Positions 1-12,515 of a DNA stretch of 64,000 nucleotides are shown piece after piece. The notes beneath the pieces are model-generated. The model did not search any database. It saw only the letters and a program-made list of their open reading frames with translations, and was not told the DNA's origin. How positions within the stretch are numbered: position 1 is the first letter of the stretch; every line of letters begins with the position of its first letter. The position numbers and the translations under genes are program-made. This stretch comes from Triatoma infestans (taxonomy: Eukaryota > Arthropoda > Insecta > Hemiptera > Reduviidae), in the NCBI GenBank assembly GCA_011037195.1, contig JAAEAF010002783.1, positions 16,531-80,530 of the forward strand, written 5' to 3'.

Positions 1-1378
1 CTTCTGCTTCGTCGCTTTTTTTATATTAAAAATAATATATTTTATCTATTTGCTGTTGCTCCAAACTACTTTACCTCTTTTTGTAACTTTACTTACAAGG
101 TCGATGAGGTATGAGGAAGAGAGCAATGATAAGATAAAAAGAACTTAATAGAATTTTTATTAAATTTATAGTTACCTTCAACATGATGCAGGGAGCGCCA
201 CCACACCGCAGTCTGCAGCGACAAGTTAGAGGGTGATGTGGTGGCATTCTAGCTCTCTCTTTCTGAAAACTCATAAAATCAATGCTATCGGGAGAAGGAG
301 AAATTCACATAAAATAGTGATAACTCATTAGGTGGATGTACCAACCCTTAGATGCCATTATCAAGGAATTTGCATCAAAATAAAAAAGTTCATGAAATTC
401 GTAATTCCGATTCTCTTCAAATTTGGAATTTGAAACAAATATTGTTGTTTTAATTCTCATTAACAATACATAGATGGAGAACCGTAGACTAAACCCTAAT
501 AACACTTTAGAGGAGACTAATAACACTTCACTTTTTCTCCAGAAATTATCGAAAATCAATCTTTCTGGAACAATGTTATAAATTAAAGTCATGGAGTTAC
601 ATATTCATAGTTAGAGATAATCGTTGGAGCTATTTCCCACAAAATAATAAAGAAAACAAGAAAATCATTCCGTGAAATGGTACTTATGGTTGAGGATACA
701 TTCCCCCCGCAAAATCTTTCGCTATTAAAATATCTGGCACAAATTGGAATGATGTACATGAACTTTCAGAAATCTAAAGATACGAAGGCAAGAAATAAGA
801 AAACTCACCAGACCGTGTCTGCCTACACTATCTGGACAGATTTTCCAATCAAAATTTAAATTAGACCAATTATGCTCTAACGTAGAAAAATTTGCTCTAA
901 CGTAATTCTTGCTACCTTGAATTCACAGATACACAATATACTGACTGAACTATTACGGTGAGATTAAATCCAAACAATTACAAATTTTAAATAGAAGGTG
1001 CATATCGAGTGGGAATTCACAGGATTAGAAGGAAATGGGACTGCAGTCTCAAGCAAGGGGCAACACGGGATCCACACCTTAATCCCTCAGTATCAACACC
1101 TACATTGTAGAATAAAGAGGATATAAAACACAATTGAATAATGGAATAGAGACTAAACCAACAAATCACACTTCCTACATGAATCCTATCCAATATAATT
1201 TGGCGCTTTTGGCGGAACATAAAAATCTGGTGCGTCTATCGCAGTTTAAGAATTATAAATGACAAATTTGCTTCAAATTTATAATCATACAAACATAACA
1301 TTTATGTTTATCTATCTTCAATTTTAGATCCGCCTCTTAAAACACTCCGCCCTACAGATGATACAAGCTTGAAACCAA
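1..1378. other. AT-rich sequence without a recognised gene
   Basis: I see no coding region, RNA gene or clear repeat boundary here. Open frames up to 95 codons occur on both strands but show no recognisable motif and look like chance frames. A stretch near 1017-1220 is open on the minus strand but has biased, low-information composition. Confidence 0.5.
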
Positions 1379-1657
1379 TCATGCTCTCCGAAGGAAACTC
1401 TTCTCGCACCACCGGCGATCGCAAATGTCACATGTATGGTCAAAGTCGTCTAAGAATATTTTTTTAAAGTAGTTGTCGGCCCCGAATCCAAAATCCACAT
1501 CCTTACTTGTCCCAGGCTCATCAGATGACGTCAGAATTGCCCGAGTGTGCCTATATTCACGGTAGTACTGCGCGTTGGTTTTGGGTTCAGGTCCAGCCGT
1601 TTTCGGTGTCATTTTCGGTTCTCTTTGGAATTTTGTACTCCATACATTCGTACTCAA
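1379..1657 (-). pseudogene. Helitron-like protein, N-terminal fragment
   Basis: A 92-codon minus-strand frame has two features I associate with the N-terminal region of Helitron Rep/helicase proteins of arthropods. One is a basic segment of the type KTxAQxxREYR (residues about 20-38). The other is a C-terminal cluster DHTCDICDRRW (about residues 72-84), resembling the FGHxCxVCDRLWF motif that precedes the Rep domain. In intact proteins more than 1000 residues follow; here the frame stops within a dozen residues of the cysteine cluster and no Rep or helicase motif follows on the minus strand. I read it as a remnant or a captured fragment. Assignment rests on motif memory alone; a different transposon-associated cysteine protein is possible. 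Confidence 0.42.
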
Positions 1658-2199
1658 TTTTCGTAATTCTCATTGTACTTTGCCCTCATATAATGCGACA
1701 TTTTAAGAAAATTGGGAAATTTTCAAACTTTTTTAAATTCATACCGAAATCAGCTGATTGCTTTATTATAAACAAGACGCGAAGTTTTTTAATGCAGATT
1801 TAAATTTAAATTTTCTCAAAAATACGTAGCCTTTTTTGCCTAATTTTATGCAAAGGGATAATTTTGAGTGTTCCTCTCTTGATTTAAAACAGTGGTCTGC
1901 ATGTTAGTACTTCTATGACTTTATTTTAAAACATTTTAGTTTACAGTGTATGTAACCTATATTAAGTGACTTAATTTTTAATTTTAATTTGTGCTATAAG
2001 TTTGTGGACTTCAAAAACTATTAACTACTCATTGATTTAGAGAAATGAAAACGAAAACTGTAAGTAGTAGTACAAACTAGATAGTGTAAGTAGTAATTAG
2101 TAATTGTGTATAATAATAATTGTAAATAATATTTCTGTATTAATAGTGTACATAGGGACTTAAAAATACTAACTCTTTATTTATTTATTTTCCTCTGTA

Positions 2200-3501
2200 A
2201 TGAGTGAAATTAGTGACATCTCCACAGACTATGAGTCTATTTCGTCGGTAACTCTAAAAAAGACGACCTGTACTTCTGGCAACTCGCCTAAACAAAATAA
2301 AGTCAAAGACATCATCCCTAGCACCAAAACCTCTGCAAAGCAGCAAGGGAACAAACAAAAGCTCACAATCTTCCAAGGAACAAACACCTCTCAGTCACAA
2401 CCACCAATGGCAATCACAAAGAAACCAGTAGCGACGTGACCGGCCCGCCGGGAGTCCTATCAAATAATCCATTTGCTTCTCTTGCTGATCAAGAAAATAT
2501 GCAGGCCACAACGTCCACCGCTCCCCAGTACGTGTCCACAAACCTCCCCCTATATATGTTAAGAATGTCAACCAATATGCAGCTCTATGTACTGCATTAT
2601 CACAGTTAGTAGAGATTGATACTTTTTCTTGCAAAGCACGGATTACTGACTTAGTAACTAATGCCAAAACGAATGACACTTACAGACGCATCATCAGATA
2701 CCTCAAGGAAAATAACGCCTATTATCATACCTTCCAACTAGAAGAAGACAAGGCCTACAGTGTAGTCATTCGACACCTTCATCAAAGTGTGCCCGTCGAG
2801 TTCATCAAGGAAGAATTCACAGAGCTCGGTCACACGGTGCGAACCGTTACTCCGGTGATACATCCAGTCACCAAACAAACTCTGCCACTCTTTTTTGTTG
2901 ATCTCGAACATCGACCGATATCGAAACCCTTTTTTACTCAAAAATTAAAGTTGAGGAACCACAGAAGCAACGTGAAATAGTACAGTGCTAGCGTTGTCAG
3001 GAGTATGGTCACACGAAAAGCTACTGTCAGCACAGACCAAGATGCATAAAATATGCAAGGGAACACTTCACTCAAGATTGCGGTAAGTTGCCTAACACTC
3101 CAGTTAGGTGTGCTCTCTGCAACGGCGACCATACTGCAAGCTACAAAGGTTGCATGATTTACAGAGAGTTACAACGAACTCGAAGACACCCACCTGTATA
3201 TGCGCACCCCGGCCCATCAGAGAACACAATAGCCTGCCAATCAAATGCCGCCATCACCTCACCAGCCAGGACACTTAGCTCTTCTGCATTCTTCTTTGTA
3301 AATCCTAATCTGTCATATGCAAGTGTGCTCGCGGGACCTCAGCCGCCTCCTATTCCTCCTCAAGTTTCTACTCCCTCTGCCACAGGAGACATCAACACAC
3401 TTCTTGGTACCTTCTTATCTGATTTTAAATCGCTCATCACACCTCTAATATCCCTCCTCACAACCGTGATTTCCAGACTCCTTCCCAATCAAGCACCATA
3501 A
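2200..3501 (+). pseudogene. LINE ORF1 (Gag-like, PRE_C2HC and zinc knuckles), broken
   Basis: The start codon at 2200 follows a run of T-rich DNA and opens a Ser/Thr/Lys-rich N-terminal region. After frame changes, 2789-2940 encodes a segment matching the PRE_C2HC pattern (FIKEEFTELGHTVRxVTP...LPLFFVDLE). From about 2983 the frame-1 reading gives CQEYGHTKSYC, then CIKYAREHFTQDC, then CALCNGDHTASYKGC, that is three CCHC-like knuckles; a TAG at 2989-2991 sits inside the first. A proline/serine-rich tail follows to the stop at 3499-3501. At least two frameshifts plus this stop disable it. In an active element this protein would bind the element's RNA in a ribonucleoprotein particle. Confidence 0.8.
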
Positions 3502-3502
3502 G

Positions 3503-6173
3503 GACTCTTGCCCAACATTCTCTCACCGTTCTTCTATAGAATTCTAATGGACTAACAAATCGTAGGCAAGAACTAGAAATATTACTACATGACAAATGTA
3601 TTGACCTTGCCCTAAGCACTGAGACACACTTCACGGACAGATCAAGGTTTCTCATCCCTGGCTACACAGCGTACAAGTCTAATCATCCCGACGGAACAGG
3701 CCATGGTGGAACCGCTGTACTTGTTCGCAATTCCTTGTCACATTTTCTAATTCCTTACATTACTAAACCCTTTGTACAGTCTACCGTCGTCTCTCTACTC
3801 TCGGAGCCATTTTCCTATACTTTTGCTTCTGTGTACTGTCCCCCTAATCATACAATCCAGCAAAATGATTTCTTATCCCACTTTTCTTCTCTCGGTCCTC
3901 GCTTTATATGCGGCGGCGATTATAACGCAAAGCACCCTAGCTGGGGCAGTCGGGTGGCGATTCCGAGAGGCCGAATCCTTCATAATATTCTTAATCAAAA
4001 TAGTTATTTCTGCTTATCACCATCACAACCTACTTACTGGCCAACCTCTCCTCGCAAAAGACCTGACCTACTTAATTTCTTCATCTGTTCTAATATTACG
4101 ACCTTACATACTTACCTTAAACGATCTGTCCTCCGACCTTAGCCCCTTCATACTGACACTAGACATTCACCCAAAACAAACACCTCAACGACCGACACTT
4201 ATAAATGGAATTGTGAACTGGGAGTTATTCCGACAGACTCTTGATCAGAAATTGAACTTAAACGTGTCTTTAAAGACACGACAACAACTAGACGATAACG
4301 TAAAATATTTGACTACCTCTATTCAACAAAGCATTTGGCAATCTACTCAACATACTTCACTAGAACTACGCAATTACCTTACAATCTACCTATCCATTAA
4401 GACATTTAATAACCCACAAACGTCCTGCGAGAGCCCTTTGGCATCGCACCAGATACCCTTCCCATAAAAAATTATTTAACCAACTGACAAGAGAATTGAC
4501 GAAAGAACTACACAAATATACAATGACCAGTACTCAGCTTACATACAATCCCTAACAACAGAAGACAACTCACTTTGGACAGCTACTAAGAAAATCCTCA
4601 AATACAGACAAACCTCTCACCCACTTAAACGTACAGACGGTTCTTGGGCCAAATCAGACGAAGAGAAAGCTCAGTGTCTAGCTGAACATCTTTCCACTGT
4701 CTTCATTCCTCACCCCGATGTACAAAACTCACAACATACGGAACACAGAACTGGACATCCCTCTCCCACTCTCGCTTCCTCCTAAACCATTCACTCCAAA
4801 AGACGTAATGAATATAATTAACAATCTCCCCAAAAAGAAAAGCCCTGGCTATGATTTGATCACCGCTAACATCCTATTACAGCTCTCCAGAAAAGCAATA
4901 ATTTTTATCACTTCTCTTTACAACTCAGTCCTACGAACCACTTACTTCCCTATCGTCTGGAAATTCTCTTTAATAAGAATGATAGCTAAACCAAATAAAC
5001 CTACACATCTCCCTAGCTCAAACCGACTAATCAGCCTCCTCCCATCCTAGGAAAAATTATTGAAAAACTTTTACTACTCCGCCTCCAAACTGAAATAGCA
5101 CCACTAAATGTCATTCCTGAACACCAATTCGGTTTTCGGAGCTGCCACTCGACTGTTCATCAAATGCATCGCGTTGTGGTTACAATCGCTACCTCCCTGG
5201 AACTGAAGCAGTATTGTCCAGGAGACTTCTTGGACATATCTCAAGCTTTTGACCGAGTTTAGACGGTTACAAGCCCAAGGGATTACTTTACAAGTTCAAG
5301 GGCATCCTATCTCCTACTTATTATTGATACTCAAATCTTATCTCAGCGATCGTTTCTTCCAAGTCATTCAAAGTTCATCATCATCTGTTATGTCTACTAT
5401 CACCTCTACTATATACTATCTTTATAGCTGACTTACCAACTCATCCAGATACAATTACTTTTACATTTGCCGACGATACTGCAATTCTGTAGGATCAATT
5501 CTCCTCATGTGGATCCCGTCATGGCAGCTCGTGCTTTGCAATCTCATCTTCATATTCTTGAACCTTGGCTCTGGCAGTGGAGGATCAAAGCAAACGAACT
5601 TATTTACAATCCAAACTCATAGCATTTACCTTAAACAAAAAAACTCTTCCTCCTCTTTACTTTAACCATATTATCCTTCCCATTGCTAACCAAGTACGAT
5701 ATCTCGGATTATTTCTTGACAAACGACTAAAATGGAACCCCCATACCAGACTGAAACGAACTGACTGCAGCTTAAGGTATAAAATGCTAAAAAGACTACT
5801 TGACAAACGTTCAAAACTGACTTTAAGGAACAAGAAAATGCTCTACACTGCTCTTTTAGCCCCAATTTGGACATACGGCATAGAACTCTACGGCACTGCA
5901 AAACAATCCAACCTTAGCCGACTTCAAACTCTACAATCTAAGATCCTATGAACAGTAGTTGATGCTCCCTTCTACGTCTCCAACCACACAATCCTCTCCG
6001 ACCTTAACATTCCATTCATCTCAGAGCTAGCCCAATTTCGTTAAACAAAATTTCATTCCAAACTAAATTGTCACCATAATCCTCTGATCCAGAATATGTC
6101 CACCAGAGCACTGCCCAAAAATCTTAGTCGGAGGCTGAAGCGGCGGTGGCCACGCGACCATCTTAACGCATAA
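3503..6173 (+). pseudogene. LINE ORF2 (endonuclease + reverse transcriptase), broken
   Basis: From about 3530 the reading shows AP-endonuclease landmarks: LSTETHF near 3615, GYTAYKSNHPDGTGHGGTA near 3660-3715, and GGDYNAKHPSWGSR near 3912-3953. The reverse transcriptase follows, with KKKSPGYDLITANIL near 4832-4876, the QFGFR motif near 5126, the palm region SQAFDRV near 5240 and the catalytic box FADDTAIL near 5465-5488. The thumb region (QVRYLGLFLDKRLKW; PIWTYGIELYG) is at 5690-5895. The reading ends RRLKRRWPRDHLNA before TAA at 6171-6173. Frame changes occur near 4140, 4700, 5040, 5260 and 5450, and a TGA interrupts near 5949. No RNase H or C-terminal zinc finger is present, as expected for Jockey. 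Confidence 0.82.
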
Positions 6174-6309
6174 AGTCGACCTCCTAGGGTAGCTGTTGTG
6201 TAAGCTTGCCATAGTGGCAAACTAACGGCTTCCATCACTGGATGGTCGTCGTTCATATCTCTCAAGCAACATGTACATATGTATATATTGACTAATATAT
6301 ATATATGTA

Positions 6310-8200
6310 CACAAATTACGCACTCATCACTTTTGCTTGTTGTTTTGCAAAATGTAGAGTTGCAAAAAAGATTAGTAAATTAAAAAAAAAAATCATACCT
6401 CATATCTTTTTAAGTTTTGAAATACTCAATTGGAGCCCAAAATGCGTTGTAAATATACCCTTCAAAACAACACTTGGCTTTCTCAGATTGAATAATTAGT
6501 CTCTTAAGATATGATCTCGTTTATGGACACGAGTTAAATTCGTAATTAGGAAATTCTTGGGTTAATTTTGCGCGTGCGCAGTTCGTGGCGTACGGATTCC
6601 AGGAATGTTGGAAGAGAACTGGAACAAACTTTCATCTTTCCTCTTTAAAACATGACACGTTACAGGCACGATGACTCTTTTTAGCCGAGGTGTTGAATTT
6701 GCATCCCCACATCCGGCATCGATTTTAAAGATGTTTTCACGGGAAAAAATCTGATTGCAATCTCATACACACGACTTTACCTTATTCTAATTAATACAAT
6801 TTAATCGTGAAATTTTCTTTAAATTTATTTCAACGTTACAATGTTTGGTTGGAGTGGCCTTGAAAATGGCGGTGAGGGATTTCACCTTTATACCTAAGCG
6901 GCCTTTTGTGGAGCCCTCTATGTCAAATCCAACAAAGCTTGTTCAAATTTAAATTTAAATTAACTGACAGACACCAATACACCTCTAAAATCAATTTTTT
7001 TCAGAAAAATATTTCAAATAATGTGATACATTTGTAAATTTGTAGCAAGCATTCTAAGTTTAAAGAAAATTTTGTAATACTTCTAATATGTAGGTCAATA
7101 TATAGGTCAATTGTCGTGAGAAACACTCAATTTGTACATTATTTTGTCGTTGATCACCACAATTTTGTCGTGCTGAAAATACCGTTAGATTGGCGTATTT
7201 TGTAGTTAACTTTAATAGTCCCTATAATGTTTTAATACTCTGAAACCATGTAAGTAACATGCTGTTCTGCATTGGAGCATGCCTTCGCAATAAATGTGAA
7301 TAAGTTGAGCTTTAATACCTTTATTTCGGGCTTTAATCGTGCCATGAAAACTCAAATGTGACACGTTTGCCTTATTTTTTCTTTTTAAAGCATTAAAAGA
7401 AAGGAAAATATAACCTTCCAAATTAGTGATGAAAATTTGTATATACTTTAGTTTGAAGAAAGAAATGAAAAACTGTAATTAATACGACAGTAAGCTTTCT
7501 CACCAAGCTGTAATATTTAGTTGTGTGTGAATGCGTAGGGGGAAGGGGAATTAAACCGTGTCATTCTATTAATAACTTGTCACTGAGTTGTTTTCTAACT
7601 TTTCTAATATCCTAAAAGAAATCTAATTAAAAAGGATTAAATGGGACATAGGCAGAAATTAACTGTCAAATAAAAATGGATAGACATTTCTTATAAAAGT
7701 ATTAATAAAAGTTTATGATTTATTGATTTCTAGTTGGCAACACTGAAGATTGGAAAATTTAGGTTTGAGATGTTGTTGTTAATTATTTTGAAACAAAAAA
7801 GAAACTATTGTGAAACATTCACACACTTTCTCTTACTGCAATTCTTCTTTCTCTTTATTGAGAAATTGTCTTCAACTAGAAGTTTAATCATTATTATTAA
7901 GGTAATTTATCTGGAAAAAGTTTAAAAATAAAAGGGAGAAATTTCTGTTGCAGTTAGCGTTTGAAATTTAAAGAAAATCATTGGAGCATTTTGAGTGAAT
8001 GTCACAAAAATGGAAAAAATAGATACAGTAAAGTCTCAATCACTGACGGCTGGTGCACAAGCACTTCGACACTATAGCACCCCCAGAAGATAACTACAAA
8101 AATTAATTTTTAAATTTATGATAAAAAATAATAATAAGATGACAATCTTTGCATAATTATATTTAAATACCATTAATAAATTCGTTAAAAAAAAAAAAAT
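6310..8200. other. AT-rich spacer with degraded repeat pieces
   Basis: No gene seen. Around 6990-7070 there is a weak match to the window's dominant repeat family (the TTTCAGAAAAATATTTCAAATAA ... AAGTTTAAAGAAAAT type of segment). At 7809-7839 lies one copy of the TGTGAAACATTCACAC / CTTTCTCTTACTGC motif that recurs at about ten other places. An 11-A run at 8189-8199 immediately precedes the truncated LINE at 8.2 kb. Confidence 0.45.
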
Positions 8201-8214
8201 TAAAACAAACAATT

Positions 8215-9338
8215 CCTTATCGGGAAAATTCAGAAATAGTTCCTGCACACCGATTTGGCTTCAGCAGTCAACACTCTAATATTCAACAATGCCATCGCGT
8301 TGAAGACCCCATTGCAAACTCTCTTGAGCGAAAGTATTGCTTCTCGGGTGTCTTTCTTTCTCTATTTGAAGCAAGCCTTCAATCGGGTTTGGCATTTTGG
8401 GTTGCTCAGAAGCTTGCGGGCATGCTTCCATTTACATCTCCAAATCTTACCTTGCCGACCGTTACTTCCAGGTAATGGTACGATCCTCTCTTACTCGTTT
8501 CTGTTGCGCCCTCAAAGAGTCCCTCAAAGTGAATCTTAGGCCCACTGCTATATACAGAATACACCTCAGATCCTAAAACTATTCTTCCTTTATATGCTGA
8601 TGATACTGCAATCCTCTCCTCTGATCCTGATCCAGTAAATTCTCAAAGGAAAGTACAAAACTAATTCTCAAAATTAGAGAAATGTTTGCCAAATGGAGAA
8701 TAAAAATAAATGAAAGCAAATCTCAGCATGTGACCTTTACCGTAAAATAATCTTCCTTCTTCTATGTTACAACCAAAGGCCCCTCCCAACCTTGATGTCG
8801 ACCGTTATCTTGGGCTGTACATCGACAAACGACTAACATGTGGAATCCTCATACAAACGACGGATATGCAACACAATAATTAAACCAATCTGGACCTATG
8901 GAGTAGAACTCTGGGGTTCTGTCAAACGTTCTAACCACCTACGAATCCAAGCTCTTGAAAACAAAATTCTTCGAACTATTGTCAATGCTCCCTACGAGGT
9001 CTCCAATCAAACTATCCGCAATGACCTCATCCCCTTCTTATCTGACGTTATCAAAAACTCCAGAAACATTTTGCCTCCCACTGCAATTGTCTAGTCTGCC
9101 GCCTTTCGTCCTTAACTCGTCCTAACAATACTTCCAGACGTTTCAAACTCCAATGGCCTCGTGATTTACTGCTAAAACTGTTAAAAACTGCTAAAAACAT
9201 TTTTCTCTTTAAGGAGTGGTTACCATTGGGTAACTTCTCCACTCTATTATGTCTTCGACTTCTTCAGTCCAAACATTATTACATATAGCAATGCTTGTTG
9301 TTGTTATATACAGGATTAAAATAAAAGAAAAAAAATGA
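8215..9338 (+). mobile_element. Jockey-type LINE, 5'-truncated copy
   Basis: Only the reverse-transcriptase half of ORF2 remains. It starts at the VPAHRFGFSSQHS region, equivalent to the QFGFR motif of the 2.2-kb element. The catalytic box YADDTAIL is at about 8592-8616, RYLGLYIDKRLTW near 8800-8840 and PIWTYGVELWGSVKRSNHLRIQ at 8885-8950. The C-terminal RRFKLQWPRDLL is followed by a further ~32 codons to TAG at 9286-9288. A short AT-rich tail with an A-run (9321-9338) follows. Frameshifts occur near 8390, 8530, 8670, 8850 and 9060. The arrangement, 5' truncation plus A-rich tail, is the usual result of incomplete LINE reverse transcription. It is a relative of, not identical to, the 2.2-kb element. 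Confidence 0.8.
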
Positions 9339-9764
9339 CCTAGATAACTCTCATATTCTTTCGACCAAAATCGGCTTCAATTGCCGAAGTTCAAGAAATT
9401 ATGGTCGAATTATGACTTCTTTTTTTTTAACTTGCATTACAAATGGGAACGCTAGTAAATTTTACAATTCATTTTGAACAGCTCTTCAATAGAAAAAACT
9501 TAGCATCCGTTGTAGAACCTGGTTAATGTGACACCATTCCCAAAAATGAACTTTCTTGAAAAAAATGTATTTTTTTCAAATAAGGTCCTCGTGTGTGCAC
9601 ATAATACGCAAGCGTTAAGGAAAACCGCTGAAATCATTTTCGAGTAAAATCACGGGAAATGAGAAGAAAAAATCAGGAAAACCACGTAAGAGAAATAATG
9701 TATAATATGGATATAATAATTGGGACCAACTCCTCGGTATTATTTCATTTTATTTTGTTGCCTC

Positions 9765-9806
9765 ACAGGGACGGTTTCGATACTAAAGTGTTATCTTCAA
9801 CCGGTA
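9765..9806 (-). ncRNA. Hammerhead-like core of a Penelope-type terminal repeat, degenerate
   Basis: On the minus strand a TTGAAGATA segment is followed by a loop, the complementary TATC and then GAAACCG. This has the order of a hammerhead: (C)UGANGA-like box, 4-bp stem II, GAAAC box. The first box is degenerate, so cleavage is unlikely. The pattern resembles the ends of the Penelope-like element 300 bp downstream. No coding remnant is seen around it (9340-10042 holds nothing else I recognise). Confidence 0.35.
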
Positions 9807-10042
9807 TTTACATTTGTAATTAAGTCAACTAAAGAAATGATTTAATAAGTGCAAACTTTTTTGTGACTATAATAATACTTATACGATACTAGATAATTAC
9901 AGAACCAAAGTAGTGTTTAAATTGATTTTCATCATAACACTCTGGAATTAATAATGAAAATCACTGATAACTGGTAATACAATCAGGCATCACTTAGTCA
10001 TTATTTCACTTCAATGAGTACTTTGGTTTTGTAATTCTCGAA

Positions 10043-10057
10043 TCTTATCCCATAAAT
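10043..10057. repeat. 15-bp target site duplication, left copy
   Basis: TCTTATCCCATAAAT is found here and again, in the same orientation, at 12577-12591, bracketing the inverted Penelope-like pair. Perfect identity over 15 bp at both outer edges indicates that the whole inverted unit inserted in one event. Confidence 0.8.
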
Positions 10058-10152
10058 TATGGAAGATTCTTCTCGACCGTTGCTTGTATGAAGGAAATGG
10101 ATCGTGAGTTTCGGTCTTTTTTTTGAAAAAAATAAAAAAAACTTAAATTCTT

Positions 10153-10190
10153 GCCAACGTTTCGACAAATATATTGTCTTTTTCAAGGCC
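10153..10190 (-). ncRNA. Hammerhead-like core, left PLE arm
   Basis: Minus-strand reading: GGCC-TTGAAAAA box, perfect 5-bp stem II (GACAA / TTGTC), then GAAAC and GTTGGC. The GAAAC box and stem II are well formed; the CUGANGA box is altered (UUGAAAA). It lies at the 3' side of the PLE, where active PLEs carry hammerheads. Confidence 0.45.
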
Positions 10191-10539
10191 TACAACATAT
10201 AAATACAATAGGTTCTTTTTTTGAAAGTCAAAATCAAAAACAAAAAACAGAAAGTAAATCAAAAAATAAAATATGGATTAATTTATACAAATTTTTTTTG
10301 GTTTACTTACATAAAACATAAAAACTATTAAATAATCTTAAAAACATATCACTCTGGAAAATTCATACTTTCAAAATTATACTAAGTTTGAAAACTTAGT
10401 AATTTTGTAAATAAAAAGTTGAGAACACCTCAACAACACAGAGAATAGTGAACAAACAAACCATAGTGAACAGCGGGCAGGTATTTTTATAACGGGACTA
10501 GTGGAGAAAGAGGTCTATTTGGAAAAACAAGGTCAGGGA

Positions 10540-11600
10540 TTAGGAAATCAGGTTGTGATAAATTGAAGAGAGGCCGTTGGTATCTGTCCTATAATTAATA
10601 GAATTTTTCTCTTTTTTTATATATAGCATTTCTAAAAAATTAAGTTTTTTCCTATTACGTTCAGTTGCCAAAATAGTGGTGTTAGAAAAATCAAAATCGT
10701 GTCTTTGTTAAGTATGGTGTTTAGTGAGTGATGTTATGTTGTCAGAGTTAGGTTTGTTTTTTCTACAGTCATAGTCGTGTTGGTATAACCTGTTCTTTAA
10801 ATATTGTTTCCTTTGTCCAGTATACGTGGCTGGACATTGCTGGCAATTTATTTTGTAAATAATATTTGATTGTAATTCAGTCGGCGTAGGGTCTTTTAAT
10901 TTAGTGAACAGTTTGTGTATTGTATTCGTTGTTTTATGTGCTAGGATAATGTTATATGGTCTGAGGACTTTGGATATTTTTTCTGATAGGTTTCTTATAT
11001 AAGGAAAGGAGATATATTTCGGAATAGATGTGCAATTGGGATTCAAGGATGAGATTTGGTTATTATCCGAAATAAGGGGCAAAATGCTATTGTTATGAGG
11101 CAATTCAAAAATTTGTTTACATAAAGATTTCGGATAACCATTGTTCTGAAAAAGTTTGGATAGGATATTTAGGTTTTTTTCGTGAAATTTAGAGTGGCTA
11201 AGGGTGAGGACGCGTTTAGTGAAAGTTTTGAGGAAATTGATCTTTTGGGAATAGGGATGATAGGAATTAAAATGTAAATAACGGTCCGATCTGATAGGTT
11301 TAACATACCAATCTGTAATTAAAGAATTGTGGTGGCGCAGGATTGTTAAATCAAGAAAATTGATCTGTTCGTTAGTTTCAATTTCATAGGTGAATTTAAG
11401 GCGCTGGTGAAAGGAGTTGAAGGTTTCAAGAACTATATGTATTGTAAGGGAATAGCAGTAAGGCAGTCATCAACGTATTTAAAGAAAAAGGGAACTTTAA
11501 TAGGAAGTTTTTTCAAAGAAGTTTCAATTAATTCAGTCATAAAAATGTCTGCTAATATGGGTCCTAAACTGCTACCCATGGCCGTGCATTATTATTTCGG
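10540..11600 (-). pseudogene. Penelope-like reverse transcriptase (C-terminal half) + GIY-YIG endonuclease
   Basis: Reading leftwards from about 11586, the frame shows MGSSLGPILADIFM, then FFKYVDD (the catalytic reverse-transcriptase box with its paired aspartates), then FLDLTILRHHNSLITDWYVKP after a frameshift, and the RYLHFNSYHPYSQK and NNGYP signatures of Penelope-type RT. The C-terminal 130-150 residues (11103 leftwards) contain YKINCQQCPATYTGQ followed by LKNRLYQH, the GIY-YIG nuclease core, in the position where PLEs carry it. A stop interrupts at 10708; beyond it the reading continues to TAA at 10540. The upstream RT fingers and the PLE start are missing (5' truncation). At least two disruptions make it non-functional. 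Confidence 0.82.
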
Positions 11601-12049
11601 ATAATAACCAAATCTCATCCTTGAATCCCAATTCCACATCTATTCCGAAATATATCTCCTTTCCTTATATAAGAAACCTATCAGAAAAAATATCCAAAGT
11701 CCTCAGACCATATAACATTATCCTAGCACATAAAACAACGAATACAATACACAAACTGTTCACTAAATTACAAGACCCTACGCCGACTGAATTACAATCA
11801 AATATTATTTACAAAATAAATTGCCAGCAATGTCCAGCCACGTATATTGGACAAACGAAACAATATTTAAAGAACAGGTTATACCAACACGACTATGACT
11901 GTAGAAAAAACAAACCTAACTCTGACAACATAACAGCACTCACTAAACACCACACTGAACAAAGACACGATTTTGATTTTTCTAACACCGGTATTTTGGC
12001 AACTGAACGTAATAGGAAAAAACTTAATTTTTTTGGAAATGCTATATAG
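11593..12049 (+). pseudogene. Penelope-like GIY-YIG endonuclease, inverted copy
   Basis: This is the inverted partner of the 10.5-11.1 kb coding region. From about 11621 it encodes the linker, then YKINCQQCPATYIGQT and LKNRLYQHDYDC (GIY-YIG core), then a tail to TAG at 12047-12049. The tail is shifted in frame at an oligo-T run (about 12028-12035) relative to the other copy, where the open frame reaches 10540. It begins exactly at the junction with the left copy (11592/11593), so it has no reverse transcriptase of its own. Small differences from the left arm indicate divergence after duplication, or two source copies. Confidence 0.8.
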
Positions 12050-12478
12050 AAAAAAAGAGAAAAATTCTATTAGTTATAGGACAGATACCAACGGTCTCTC
12101 TTCAATTTATCACAACCTGATTTCCTAATCCCTGACCTTGTTTTTCCAAATAAACCCCTTTCTCCACTAGTCCCGTTATAAATATACCTGCCCGCTTTCA
12201 CTATGGTTTATTTGTTCACTATTCTCTGTGTTGTTGAGGTGTTCTCAACTTTTTATTTACAAAATTATACTAAGTTTTCAAACTTAGTATAATTTTGAAA
12301 GTATGAATTTTCCAGAGTGATATGTTTTAAAGATTATTTAATAGTTTTTATGTTTTATGTAAGTAAACCAAAAAAAATTTGTATAAATTAATCCATAATT
12401 TTATTTTTTATTACTTTCTGTTTTTTGTTTTTGATTTTGACTTTCAAAAAAAGAACCTATTGTATTTATATGTTGTAG

Positions 12479-12515
12479 GCCTTGAAAAAGACAATATATT
12501 TGTCGAAACGTTGGC
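12479..12515 (+). ncRNA. Hammerhead-like core, right PLE arm
   Basis: Same motif as at 10153-10190, in plus orientation: TTGAAAAA, stem II GACAA / TTGTC around TATAT, GAAAC, GTTGGC. Being identical in both arms, it was present before the arms were paired. Confidence 0.45.

Larger units (their letters stand above)
2200..6300 (+). mobile_element. Jockey-type LINE, near full length, degenerate
   Basis: Two successive coding regions read as ORF1 (nucleic-acid-binding Gag-like protein) and ORF2 (AP-type endonuclease followed by reverse transcriptase) of a non-LTR retrotransposon. There is no RNase H after the reverse transcriptase, and the ORF1 has a PRE_C2HC-type segment before zinc knuckles, both typical of the Jockey clade. 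Coding ends at 6173 with a basic RRLKRRWPRD-type tail also found in two truncated relatives (8.2-9.3 kb, 57.2-57.6 kb). The 3' end is uncertain; sequence turns into TATA-rich DNA near 6280-6310. Many frameshifts and stops show that it is long dead. I found no clear target duplication. Confidence 0.85.

Noticed and set aside
4718..5050. Separate small gene encoding a 110-residue protein
   Set aside because: The sequence is the finger/palm part of the LINE reverse transcriptase between two frameshifts.
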